In this document: one piece after another, positions 52,434-61,873 of the stretch
Layout of the letters: the number at the start of each line of letters is the position of its first letter
Position numbering within the stretch: the stretch's first letter is position 1
Assembly (NCBI GenBank): GCA_022573655.1
Contig: JACZTO010000005.1
Location: 1-64,000, forward strand
DNA from: Pseudomonadota bacterium
Lineage (GTDB): Bacteria; Pseudomonadota; Gammaproteobacteria; Steroidobacterales; Woeseiaceae
DNA: 64,000 bases
Direction of reading: 5' to 3'
Made by a program: the position numbers and the translations under genes
Notes under the pieces: generated by a model
The model's database searches: none
What the model saw: only the letters and a program-made list of their open reading frames with translations
Told to the model about the DNA's origin: nothing

Positions 52434-53021
52434 TTAGTCCAGCGTAGCCGTAAAGACGAGTGCCAGAACAAAGTTGGCAGCTGCATCCTGCTGCGTATTG
52501 CCTGCCGTGACGTTGTCACCGACTTCAACCGTGGTACCGGCGAAGCTGGCTTCGTCGTCGTTTATGGCGTCTGTCTTCACACCTGCAACGCGAGCGTTGT
52601 CGTAGATGGTCAGCTCTTGAGCCGCATTACACCCGCCGACACATGCCGCCGTCGTGTTGAGGACATGCAAGCTGTTTGGCACGTATGTAAAGCCAACCAA
52701 GGTATCGAGGATACCTACGTCGTTGATGTCCAAGTCTCCCTCGTTATTGAGGTAGATCAGGAAGTCGACCGACGTACCCGCGGGCAGAGTGTCGCCACTG
52801 GTCAGTGCCGTATTGCCGACGGTCAGAAACGCTCGTTTCTGCAATTCCGACACAAACGCGTTCAACACGAAATCGTTTGAGTCGTCCAGATCAGCACCGA
52901 CACCCGCGATATCACCGAGAGCGGTATTGGTCGCAGCTTGTGCCACAGGACTCGCGAACAAAAATGCTCCGAGCATGAGGGCAGCGATACGCTGCATTAT
53001 TTTTCCATATTGCCGTTTCAT
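52434..53021 (-). CDS. Small secreted protein with DUF11-like module
   Basis: A 195-residue exported protein; ATG 53021 follows a clear AAGGAG site and starts the signal peptide RIAALMLGAFLFASPVAQA. The mature domain opens ATNTALGDIAGVG, followed by a module with SVDFLIYLNNEGDLDINDVG, FTYVPNSLHVLN, a CVGGC cysteine pair and the terminal strand FVLALVFTATLD. It aligns along its length with the C terminus of the giant protein upstream (matching TDALGDDVVSY with TDAINDDEASF). Probable surface or secreted structural subunit; no enzyme motif. Confidence 0.83.
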   Translation of the reverse strand: MKRQYGKIMQRIAALMLGAFLFASPVAQAATNTALGDIAGVGADLDDSNDFVLNAFVSELQKRAFLTVGNTALTSGDTLPAGTSVDFLIYLNNEGDLDINDVGILDTLVGFTYVPNSLHVLNTTAACVGGCNAAQELTIYDNARVAGVKTDAINDDEASFAGTTVEVGDNVTAGNTQQDAAANFVLALVFTATLD

Positions 53022-53059
53022 CAGGTTTTCTCCTTATAGAAGGGGTCCTCACCCCGTTT

Positions 53060-53090
53060 CAAAAACAGGCCCGCACGTCGTTGTGCAGAC
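53060..53090 (-). terminator. Intergenic terminator or attenuator after the giant gene
   Basis: On the minus strand GTCTGCAC pairs with GTGCGGGC (with G-U pairs) around AACGAC and is followed by CTGTTTTTG. It sits 15 bases after the giant gene stop and 39 bases before the next start. It may let the small-protein genes be expressed at a level different from the giant gene. Confidence 0.55.
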
Positions 53091-53104
53091 CATAGTGATT
53101 TGGT

Positions 53105-56100
53105 TCATGGCATCTTCACCGAGAATAGAATTGCCCAGACGGTGTTGGCGTTGATGTCCAGCTGCAGGTTGCCGACGTTGCCGTTACCTGCATCGATGGT
53201 CGCGGCGGCGTAACTGACGACGTCATCGCCAAGTGCGTCCGTTAAGACTGGGGCTGTGTTAACCGCAGTGAAGATCGCCAGTTCTTCGGCCGGCGTGCAG
53301 ATGGCCAACGCACACTCGGCAACCGAGTTGTCTACCTGCATTGATTCCAGCTGATACTGGAATGCGGGATCGAGCACGTCGCGAACACTGACATCGGTGC
53401 GCGCACCACCCGAATTATTGATGTAGAGCAGGTATTTGAACTCCAGGTAATCCGGGACGACCGAGCCTGTCGGTATAGGCGTTCCGTCTGTCTGGAAGGC
53501 GCGCTTGATGATGTTTAGATTCGGGTTGCAGGTAGCTAGCGTCTGGATTTCCGGCAAGGCCAATGCCCGGTTGTTAATACGCACATCGTCCATATAGCCG
53601 GCCAGATGCTCTTCGGTCGGTGTCACGACCAAATTTCCGGAGACCTTTGTCGATGCGCCGAACGCAATCGGCTCCAGGTTGCCCACGCCACCCGATGTCA
53701 CACCCAGGCCGCCAATGTAGGGGTTTGTTATTGGTGCCGCGCCGTCGATATATAAGGCCATTCCTGCCGGGCCCCAGGTAAATGCGATATGAACCCAGGT
53801 GCCAGCGCTTATGGGCGCACTATTGACGAAATTGTCACCCGCGGTAGTTTGCAGCCTGACCCGAATCTGTCCACCTGGTTGGACGTTAATGGTGAGATGC
53901 CCGCCGGTGTCGAACCCTGTCGAATCCTTGGAGAAGAAAGACTGCGTTGTACCGAGAGCATCTACATTCGCCCAGAAACTGACCGTGCCTTCATCGATCA
54001 GGTAATCCGGCGAGTGCGGTACCTCGACGAAGTCGTCCACGCCATCGAAATACACGGCATTGCCCGTGTCTGAGCAGGCTGCCAGCTGATTCAGCAGAAC
54101 GCCGTTCTGATAAGTTCCGTTATTGCCGGCGTCGACATCTACTGCGATGACACCGGACGTTTCGTCCAGCGGCCAACGCGCCGAAAACGGTGTGAAGGCC
54201 GTGGCCGTAAACGCGGTCGAGAATTCGGATGTCGAATTGTAAACAGGCCCGGCAAGTTCTTCGGTGGCAGTCGACGTAATGATGTCGCCGGCCGAACCGG
54301 CAAATGCGTACGCGAAGTATTCGACACCAGCGCCGGCATGCGTAATAGTTGTGGCACTGACGAAGACCTCACCGCCGCCGTTGCCGGACGCATGCGCGCC
54401 TGAGGGATTGCTGAAGAATTCGACGCGATAATCGCCGGCTGGTACGTCCAGCCCAAAATAGACAGTAATTGTGCCAGCGCTTTCTGGTGCCGCGACGATT
54501 ACAGGAAAATTCAATAAATCGTTAGAGCCTGCGTCCGCATCGAGCGCATCGTTGGCGGTAATCCCGTCATCGTTGAGATCGATGTCAAGCAGAACATTTT
54601 CATAAATTTGATTCCCAAGAATCGAGTTATTGATTACGGTCGCATTCCGGACATTGATGCCGTACAACGTGTTGCCGCGGATGAGATTGCCTTCGTTGGC
54701 ACCTGTTCCACCAATCAGATTATTCTGTGCCCCGTCGCCGCCGTTGTCGTTGAGGTCGATGCCGTCGCGACCATTCGGTATCAAGACTGTGCCGGTCAGG
54801 TCCGTGCCGATGTAGTTTCCCTGAACCACATTAAAATCGCCGCCATCGATTTCGATGCCATCACTGCCATTGCCCGAAATTATGTTTCGTTGCCCCGCAA
54901 CAGGGCCACCGATGATATTGCCGTCAGAGAGTTCGAGATCGACGCCTTCCTGACTGTTGGGACGGGCAAGCGTGCCGGTCGCATCAACACCGATAAAGTT
55001 TCCGAACACCATGTTGCCGAAGGCGCCAGCACCGAAAAGCTCGATCCCAGCAAACCCGTTGCCGGAAATCACATTGCGATCCGCTGCTGCTACGCCACCG
55101 ATCGTGTTCGAAGCAGACTCAACGCGGATACCGCCCAGCGAACTAGTAGCGCTGGGGTTATTCGCGGCGACCGTATCGCCGTCGGCACTCAAGCCAAGAT
55201 AATTTCCGGCGATGACGTTGCTGCCGCCCAGCAGCAGGATGCCGTTATCCGAGAAATTCCCGATGGCCAAGCCGCGGATCGTCGACGCGGTAGATGTCGC
55301 ACCAAGGACAAGACCGTTTGCGCCTGCCCCTGCACCCGTACCGTCGATCTCGACTTCGGGGCCGCGGCTGTTCGTGTCGCCCTGATTGGTCGTCTGTGTC
55401 GTGGCGTCGATGACCGTTCCCGCTGCCGTAACCGTGGGCAACGGTGTCGCGGGAGAAATTCCCCACCAGCTATCGGCGCCGGCGCTGCGGTTGCCCGGGC
55501 CCGGAATGTCGAACGTGATGGTCGTGCCAGGGATGCCATTCGCATAGTTAATACACTCGCGAAGAGAGCTTGCTCCGGTATCAGCTGTTGTTAGAACGAT
55601 GCCGCCCGGACAGATGGTCACCGGATCGATATCGACCGAGTCACTGTCGTTGGCGGGGTTCGGATCGCTCTGGCTGAGAAACGTGACGCTGGCTGTGTTA
55701 GTTATAGTGCTTCCAGCCGTGCCAGCGTCGACGCTCGCCTGGATCGTCAATGTTGCAGTGACAGAGACTGCCAGGCTGCCGACGAACCAGTTGCCGGCGA
55801 CGCCGTCGTAGCTACCCTGAGTCGGCGTGTCCGAAACATAGGTCACACCCGCTGGCAGCAGGTCGGCGATCTGGATTACGGTCGCAGGGGCTGGCCCGTT
55901 GTTGGTGACATTGACCGTGTAAGTGATCGTGGATCCTTCGGCCGGAGTCGGATCATCGACACCCTTGGTCACAGCCAGGTCGGCGACGACGCCCGGCGAG
56001 AGCTGGTCGCAATCGACCGACTCGTAGTCGGAGCCGTTGTCGATCGTGCGGCCGTTCGAGCCAACGCCGGTGGTCTTGCTGATTTCGTAGAGAATGCCTT

Positions 56101-59100
56101 GGGTACCACTGGTGCCCCAGAGCTGGCCGGTGACGTCTGTACCGAGCCCCTCGATGTCGGGGACGGTGATCAGGGCGATATCAGTCGTGGCGCCGGTGAG
56201 CTTGTTGATGGTAATCAGCCGGTCGGTACTGCCGCCGGCGTTCACGGCCGCGTACATGATGCCGGTCGTGGGGTCCACAGCGATGTCGTCGGTGATGCTG
56301 TTACCCAGGATCGGCGGAATCGGCACGTAATCGAGTCCGGCCCCGAAGGCGTCTGGCACGTGCGCGCCCGTGGCCATGTTGATCTGGATCATGACGTCAG
56401 TACCGCTCTGAACCTCAATTCCGAAGAGGATGCTGGTCGTGGCGTCGTAAGCGAGGCCGTCGACGTCGGTGAATGTAATCGCTCCAAGTGCGCCGGTTCC
56501 GGTGCCAAACGGCGACGGCAGTGCCGCGAAGACACCTGTCGTGGTATTCAGGATCCCGAGCTGGCCGGCGTCGGCCGCGTAGAGGACAGAAGTCGCCGAG
56601 TTCCAGGCGATCGCCTCGATCGAGTTAGTGCCGGTACCGATGCCGATGTTGGTCTCGTTCGTCACCGGGTCGAAGTCCGCGGTATCGATCCGGGTAAGCA
56701 GGTCGTTACCGCCACCGCCACCACCCGCGTCGGCCACCAGGTAGCAGAGCTGGTTGACGTTGTTGTTCTGGACCGTCGTATCCTCGCTGGCGGTATCGTT
56801 GGCCGGATTACCATCGATTGCCGAGGTTGAAATGCTGGCGTTGTTCGTGATCGTCCCGGTGGTGACGGGCGCGGTGACGAAAATGTTCGCAGAAGCATTC
56901 GCCGCGTTCGCGATCGTGCCCATGGTGCAGGTGACGGTGCCGCCGAGTGGCTCGCCGCTGTGAATACAAGTGCCCTGGCTCGGCACGACCGACTGGTACG
57001 CGACGGTCGCCGGCAGAACATCGACCAGGACGACGTCGGTCGCGGCATCCGGGCCCAGGTTGTCGACGACCAGCGTGTATGAGAGCGTTTGCGTCACATT
57101 CACCGGGTCAGGCGAATCCGACTTGCTCAGCGAAATGTCGGCACCGCCCGGGACGGTCACGGTCGTGTCGGCGCTGGCAGCGTTATTGGCAGCGACTGGA
57201 TCCACTCGGGTGGTGGAGACGATCGCGTTGTTCGTGATGACCTGGGCGCCTAACGGTGCCGTGACCGTGATGACGATGGTTTCCACACTACCGTTGCTCA
57301 GCGTGCCCAGGTCGCAGTCGACGGTGGGGCTCGGGGGATTACAACTCCCAGTGCTCGGCGTAGCTGTCAAGAACGTGACCCCAGGGGGCAGCGTGTCAAC
57401 AACCAGTACGTTCGTCGCCGGCCCTGGCCCCAGGTTGGTGACCGTAAGTGTATAGGTCAGAGTATTGCCTTCCACAACGGGGTCTGGCGAGTCGGTCTTC
57501 GTAAGCTGGAGGTCTGTCGGTGGCGGGTTTGTGATAACCGTGTCCTCGAGCACGGTGTTGTCACTGAGGTCGAAATCGGGTTCTACGCCTGAGACCACCG
57601 CCGTGTTCGTGACAGTCTGTGGCGTGGGGGCGGGAGCAATAGCAGTAATCACGACCGTGGCGCTGGCACCGTTGGCGAGCGCAAGCAAATCGCAGGTCAC
57701 GACGCCGGCGGCCTCGAGGCAGCTGCCCTGGCTCGGTACCGCGGAATCGTAAGTGGTGGCTGCGTCCAATGTGTCAACCAGCGTGACGCCGGTGGCCGCG
57801 CCGGGCCCCTGGTTGGTGACGGTCACGGTATAAATGATGGGAAGGCCGACGCCGTTCGGGTCCAGGTCATCGACCTTGACTACGCGCAAGTTGGCCTGGT
57901 TTACGACGATATCTGTCGGTTCGTTGGCCGTGTTGTCGCCCGCGTTCGGGTCCGGGTTATCGCTTGATACAACGGCCGAGTTGCTGATTGGTCCGATCGT
58001 GATCGGTGAGTCGATATCAATATCGACTGTGGCGTTCGCCCCGTTGTTGATGTCGCCCAACGTACAAGTGACGATGCCGCCGAGCGGTTCGCCGCTGTGC
58101 ACACAGCTCCCCTGGCTGGGCGTCGCCAATTGGAAAGCGACGTCTGCTGGCAGCGTGTCGACGAGTGTGACGTTATGGGCCGTGGCGGGCCCGTTGTTCG
58201 TGGCCGTGAGCGTGTAAGTGAAGGGCGTGCTCACGGGGACCGGGTCCTGCGAGTCGGTCTTGGTCAACGCGAGGTCGGCATCGCCGAGGCACGCTGTTGG
58301 ATCGAGCGTTGGTTTTCCGGGTGGAATTCCACCGGTCGGCGTTTCGCCGCCCTGTGTAAGATAAAAACCATCGACCAGGTGGTTGTTCTCGCGGATCCAG
58401 GCGTTGAAGTCGTTGAAGCCGGTCGTCAGTATCTCGATCTGGTTGCCGCCAAGCTGAATGCTATTGGTCCAGACCCAGGTGTTGTAAGTGCCCCCCTCGT
58501 TGAGCGCGCCGACCGAAGCGCCGTTCAGACCGACGAAGAGGGAATCGGTACTGCCACTCGTCGCGTAGCCACGCATCCAGACGGTGTAAAAACCAGACGT
58601 GGGGAAATCGATGTTGTAAATTTTGCCTTCATCGACCGGTGTTGCAGGTGTGCCGCCGCCGTTGCTGCGTAGATACCCGGCGCCGTTGAAGCCAGCCTGG
58701 CTGGACTCCACCAGAAAGACATTTCCCTGCACAATTGTGCCCGTGAAGTTTTCGGCCTCGATGTAGGTACCTGTTGGATCGACCTGGCAGACTGGTGCCA
58801 CGGGCGCAACACCCTCAACAGCGCCGACGTCGCAGTTGATACCGTCCGGGCGAGCTGTACCGCGCTGGTCGGTTGCCGGACAGCCGGTGTTGGTACCGCC
58901 CTCGATCGCCGGGCTGCCAACCAACAGGTCATGGGTAAATGTCGGTCCGCCGTTATCCTGCAGGGGACCCAGCAACGGATCGGTGTTCTGCTGATCGCCG
59001 CCGCTCGTGAAATCGCAACTCGCGTCGCTGCTGAGGTTGTTGCCGCTGGAAATAAGCTGTGCAAGACTGCCATCGCACTCTGCAACCCCACCCGACAAGT

Positions 59101-61690
59101 TGTTTGCCACGATCGTATTCAGGAACGTGATGCTGCCGCCGCCGGTCCGCTGGCGAACGCCATCACCATTGCTTGGGGCCGTGTTTGCGGTAACGGTGAC
59201 GTTGGTCAGCGTGCAAGCCCCGGCACAGTCGAGACCACCACCCCGAACGGCAGTGTTGCCGCTGATCGTGACGTTGGTCAGATCGACCACACCGCCAGCG
59301 GTCGCGATGCCGCCGCCATCGACCGTCGTTGTGTTACCGCTGACCGTGGAAGTGGACATCGTTAACGAGCCTGTCGCATCGACCGCGATACCGCCACCGT
59401 TGGTCGTTATGCTGCCGCCGCTGACCGTCAGGTTTGTGAACGTGGCGCTGGCGCCAAGAATATCGAACACCCGGTCGATCGAGTTACCGTCGACGATGGT
59501 CGCGGCCGCCGCGTTGCCATTGATGATAATGCCGTCAGTGATGTCGAGGTCACCCGTTGCGGCAGCATCCTCGCCCGTGCCGGCTAGCGTTAACGTGTAA
59601 GTCCCGGCCGGAACAGTGAGTGTGTCCACGCCGGCATTGCCGTTCGCCCAGATGATGCAGGCGCGAAGCGAGTCGCCTGTCGTGGAATCGACCGTCGTGC
59701 TCACGGTGCCACCACTGGGACAAACGGGCGCACCAGCAGCCTCGTACGATCCGATGTCACAGTTGGCCCCGATCGGCCGGGCGATACCACGCTGATCGGT
59801 GGCGGGGCAACCGGTATTGGTACCGCCCTCAATGGCCGTGCTGGCACCCAGTAGTTCATGGGTAAACGTCGGCCCGCCATTGTCTTGCAGCGGACCCAAT
59901 AACGGATCGATGTTCTGCTGGTCGCCGCCGGCAGTAAAATCGCAGGTGGCGTCGCTGCTGAGGTTATTGCCGTTGGAGACGAAATTCGTCGCGCTCCCGC
60001 TACAGTTATCGCCCCCCCCGCCGTTGTTGGCCACAATCGTGTTCAGGAAAGTGACGGTCGCGCCGTTTTGCTCGCGAATACCGTCGCCTTCAATCGATGC
60101 CGTATTCCCAGTGACCGTTACATTGGTCAGCGTGCAGTCGCCCTGTTCACAATGCAGGCCGCCACCTCGTTCATTTGCGGTGTTTCCGCTGATCGTCACA
60201 TTGGTTAGCGTTAGCGTCCCTTCCTTGTTGAAAATGCCGCCGCCTTTTTTATTGGTGTGATTCCCGCTGATGGTTGAACTGGACAGGATCAGAGAAGCGC
60301 CTGATTTTTCGATCCGGATGCCACCACCGTCATTCTCATCTCCATTGCGGATTGTCAGGTTAGAGGCTGTCATGGTGGCGGTACCCCGGATTTCGAACAC
60401 CCGATCGATCGCATTGCCATCGATGATGGTCGCGCCCGCTGCATTGCCGTTGATAACGATGTCGTCGGTGATGTCGAGGTCGCCGGTGGCAGCTGCGTTC
60501 TCGCCTGTTCCCGTTACCGTCAACGTGTAGATGCCTGCCGGGACATCGAGTGTTTGTGTACCGGCAGTAGTATTGGCCCAGATGATGCAAGCCCGCAGCG
60601 ATCCGCTTAGTGCGGAATCGACCGTCGTGGTCACAACACCCCCGGGACAATTGCCCACGATCGAGGTTGTCTCTTTGTCACTGTTGCGCCCGCTGAAGAA
60701 TTCCGGCTCGTCGCCCGAAACACTGACGTTGTTGTCGATCCGGCCGACGGTGGTCGACGAGTCGACGATGATATTGACGGTGGCGTTCGCGCTGTTGGCG
60801 ATCGTGTCCAGGTTGCAGGTGACGGTGCCGCCGAATGGCTCGCCGCTGTGTACGCAACTGCCCTGACTGGGCGTCGCTGACTGGTAGGCGACCGAGGCCG
60901 GGAGCGTGTCGACCACTGTGACGTTATTGCTGGCGTCGGGCCCGTTGTTCGTGGTCGTCAGTGTGTAAGTGTAGTTGGTATTGACGTAGACGGGGTCGGC
61001 CGAGTCAACCTTTACCACCACCAGGTCGGTGCAGGCTGCGGCGGATGCGTCCGTGAGGATCTCGATATTGTCGAAATACAGGAAGCCGACAAACTTCTTG
61101 CTGGAGCCAGGATCATCGGCCTCATTGGTTCCTCGGAAACGGACCTGCGTGTCCGACCCGATCCATGGCGTCATATCAAATTTTTGGCACCCTGCACCTT
61201 CAGGCGCATTAAGATCGTAAGTGGCAAGATTAGCCCAGGCGCCAGCGCCCACCCGTACCTCGATGTGCACAAATCCTTTGTCTGCCTGGTCGATCACAAG
61301 GTCGTAGGTCAGCGTGGCGGTGGTTGCACCGCTCAGGTCAGCCTCGCGCCAGAGATACTTGTTGTCATTGTTCCCGTTTATCCCGAGGCGCATGCAGTTG
61401 CCGGCTGTGCAATTTCCGCTCGAAACCACACGCAAGAATCCTGAACTCGGCCCATCCGCCTCGCCGAATTCGGTCCAGTCGCCGGTCCAGTTCACAGTGC
61501 CGTTATTGCCGTTGTAGGCGATCGCGTCGAATTCGTCCCTGATGGTTGCACCTTCAGCAGGCGCTGCCAGGACCATGCTGAACAAAACGTATACGAGCGA
61601 AGTTAAGGGCCATGACAACACACGCCTGCCAATTCCCTGGCGCGGTCGATTCATGCCGAAAAAGTTCGTTTTTGCTCTACTGTTTTTCAC
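53105..61690 (-). CDS. Giant secreted multi-domain surface protein (DUF11 / beta-helix / LamG), 2861 aa
   Basis: A 2861-residue exported protein starting at GTG 61690 with signal peptide VYVLFSMVLAAPAEGA. Domains in order: a jelly-roll domain (about 50-210), DUF11 (215-340), two tandem choice-of-anchor/PMP-like beta-helix repeats (347-650 and 657-960), a CBM6/malectin-like domain (EAENFTG, 967-1117), three to four DUF11 repeats (1130-1640), a propeller-like DUF6923-type domain (1643-1900), DUF11 (1907-2027), a NosD-type beta-helix (2027-2400), a LamG/concanavalin domain (2500-2710) and a C-terminal module shared with the small neighbours. Probable adhesin or surface filament binding glycans. 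A consensus CRP-type site lies upstream. Confidence 0.87.
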   Translation of the reverse strand: MKNSRAKTNFFGMNRPRQGIGRRVLSWPLTSLVYVLFSMVLAAPAEGATIRDEFDAIAYNGNNGTVNWTGDWTEFGEADGPSSGFLRVVSSGNCTAGNCMRLGINGNNDNKYLWREADLSGATTATLTYDLVIDQADKGFVHIEVRVGAGAWANLATYDLNAPEGAGCQKFDMTPWIGSDTQVRFRGTNEADDPGSSKKFVGFLYFDNIEILTDASAAACTDLVVVKVDSADPVYVNTNYTYTLTTTNNGPDASNNVTVVDTLPASVAYQSATPSQGSCVHSGEPFGGTVTCNLDTIANSANATVNIIVDSSTTVGRIDNNVSVSGDEPEFFSGRNSDKETTSIVGNCPGGVVTTTVDSALSGSLRACIIWANTTAGTQTLDVPAGIYTLTVTGTGENAAATGDLDITDDIVINGNAAGATIIDGNAIDRVFEIRGTATMTASNLTIRNGDENDGGGIRIEKSGASLILSSSTISGNHTNKKGGGIFNKEGTLTLTNVTISGNTANERGGGLHCEQGDCTLTNVTVTGNTASIEGDGIREQNGATVTFLNTIVANNGGGGDNCSGSATNFVSNGNNLSSDATCDFTAGGDQQNIDPLLGPLQDNGGPTFTHELLGASTAIEGGTNTGCPATDQRGIARPIGANCDIGSYEAAGAPVCPSGGTVSTTVDSTTGDSLRACIIWANGNAGVDTLTVPAGTYTLTLAGTGEDAAATGDLDITDGIIINGNAAAATIVDGNSIDRVFDILGASATFTNLTVSGGSITTNGGGIAVDATGSLTMSTSTVSGNTTTVDGGGIATAGGVVDLTNVTISGNTAVRGGGLDCAGACTLTNVTVTANTAPSNGDGVRQRTGGGSITFLNTIVANNLSGGVAECDGSLAQLISSGNNLSSDASCDFTSGGDQQNTDPLLGPLQDNGGPTFTHDLLVGSPAIEGGTNTGCPATDQRGTARPDGINCDVGAVEGVAPVAPVCQVDPTGTYIEAENFTGTIVQGNVFLVESSQAGFNGAGYLRSNGGGTPATPVDEGKIYNIDFPTSGFYTVWMRGYATSGSTDSLFVGLNGASVGALNEGGTYNTWVWTNSIQLGGNQIEILTTGFNDFNAWIRENNHLVDGFYLTQGGETPTGGIPPGKPTLDPTACLGDADLALTKTDSQDPVPVSTPFTYTLTATNNGPATAHNVTLVDTLPADVAFQLATPSQGSCVHSGEPLGGIVTCTLGDINNGANATVDIDIDSPITIGPISNSAVVSSDNPDPNAGDNTANEPTDIVVNQANLRVVKVDDLDPNGVGLPIIYTVTVTNQGPGAATGVTLVDTLDAATTYDSAVPSQGSCLEAAGVVTCDLLALANGASATVVITAIAPAPTPQTVTNTAVVSGVEPDFDLSDNTVLEDTVITNPPPTDLQLTKTDSPDPVVEGNTLTYTLTVTNLGPGPATNVLVVDTLPPGVTFLTATPSTGSCNPPSPTVDCDLGTLSNGSVETIVITVTAPLGAQVITNNAIVSTTRVDPVAANNAASADTTVTVPGGADISLSKSDSPDPVNVTQTLSYTLVVDNLGPDAATDVVLVDVLPATVAYQSVVPSQGTCIHSGEPLGGTVTCTMGTIANAANASANIFVTAPVTTGTITNNASISTSAIDGNPANDTASEDTTVQNNNVNQLCYLVADAGGGGGGNDLLTRIDTADFDPVTNETNIGIGTGTNSIEAIAWNSATSVLYAADAGQLGILNTTTGVFAALPSPFGTGTGALGAITFTDVDGLAYDATTSILFGIEVQSGTDVMIQINMATGAHVPDAFGAGLDYVPIPPILGNSITDDIAVDPTTGIMYAAVNAGGSTDRLITINKLTGATTDIALITVPDIEGLGTDVTGQLWGTSGTQGILYEISKTTGVGSNGRTIDNGSDYESVDCDQLSPGVVADLAVTKGVDDPTPAEGSTITYTVNVTNNGPAPATVIQIADLLPAGVTYVSDTPTQGSYDGVAGNWFVGSLAVSVTATLTIQASVDAGTAGSTITNTASVTFLSQSDPNPANDSDSVDIDPVTICPGGIVLTTADTGASSLRECINYANGIPGTTITFDIPGPGNRSAGADSWWGISPATPLPTVTAAGTVIDATTQTTNQGDTNSRGPEVEIDGTGAGAGANGLVLGATSTASTIRGLAIGNFSDNGILLLGGSNVIAGNYLGLSADGDTVAANNPSATSSLGGIRVESASNTIGGVAAADRNVISGNGFAGIELFGAGAFGNMVFGNFIGVDATGTLARPNSQEGVDLELSDGNIIGGPVAGQRNIISGNGSDGIEIDGGDFNVVQGNYIGTDLTGTVLIPNGRDGIDLNDNGGDGAQNNLIGGTGANEGNLIRGNTLYGINVRNATVINNSILGNQIYENVLLDIDLNDDGITANDALDADAGSNDLLNFPVIVAAPESAGTITVYFGLDVPAGDYRVEFFSNPSGAHASGNGGGEVFVSATTITHAGAGVEYFAYAFAGSAGDIITSTATEELAGPVYNSTSEFSTAFTATAFTPFSARWPLDETSGVIAVDVDAGNNGTYQNGVLLNQLAACSDTGNAVYFDGVDDFVEVPHSPDYLIDEGTVSFWANVDALGTTQSFFSKDSTGFDTGGHLTINVQPGGQIRVRLQTTAGDNFVNSAPISAGTWVHIAFTWGPAGMALYIDGAAPITNPYIGGLGVTSGGVGNLEPIAFGASTKVSGNLVVTPTEEHLAGYMDDVRINNRALALPEIQTLATCNPNLNIIKRAFQTDGTPIPTGSVVPDYLEFKYLLYINNSGGARTDVSVRDVLDPAFQYQLESMQVDNSVAECALAICTPAEELAIFTAVNTAPVLTDALGDDVVSYAAATIDAGNGNVGNLQLDINANTVWAILFSVKMP
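58800..60650 (-). repeat. Internal tandem duplication inside the giant gene
   Basis: Two consecutive segments of about 0.9 kb encode near-parallel beta-helix units: both open with a VDS...GDSLRACIIWAN-type stretch and close with a PLLGPLQDNGGPTFTH segment and a PATDQRG motif. The first copy contains a G8 tract (minus strand) at 60012-60019 that the second lacks. Confidence 0.8.
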
Positions 61691-61812
61691 GCCAAAACCA
61701 AGTCCTTAAATTTCAAAGTGCAATACCTGAACGCACACATCCCCGAGACCGGCTTGCCTCGCGGCACGCCGGAACCGATTAGTTCTGAAATATTAAAGGG
61801 TTAGCGATTTGT

Positions 61813-61841
61813 ATTATGTGAACGAATACCGCTGGGGAAAG
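61813..61841 (-). promoter_or_regulatory. Candidate activator-dependent promoter of the giant gene
   Basis: On the minus strand a -10 element CATAAT (61813-61818) has only a poor -35 (CTTTCC, 61836-61841). The predicted start near 61806 puts the CRP-type site centre at about -60, the class I activation position. The leader of about 115 bases contains a hairpin with a GCGA loop (about 61756-61776). Confidence 0.4.
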
Positions 61842-61857
61842 CGCATCCGGCTCACAG

Positions 61858-61873
61858 TGTGACGCGGTTCACA
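61858..61873 (-). promoter_or_regulatory. CRP/Vfr-type binding site
   Basis: TGTGACGCGGTTCACA has both half-sites TGTGA and TCACA at the exact six-base spacing of the CRP consensus. A third overlapping half-site makes a TCACAGTGTGA dyad at 61852-61862. It lies between the thioesterase stop and the giant gene on the giant gene's upstream side. A run of eight G residues is at 61897-61904. Confidence 0.75.

Noticed and set aside
53799-61542. Many long open frames on the plus strand opposite the giant surface-protein gene.
   Set aside because: They are antisense shadows of a repetitive coding region, lacking ribosome sites and known domains.
61745-61785. A hairpin with a GCGA tetraloop in the giant gene leader, considered as a riboswitch.
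   Set aside because: Only one stem-loop is present and no known aptamer core is recognisable; kept as a plain leader hairpin.
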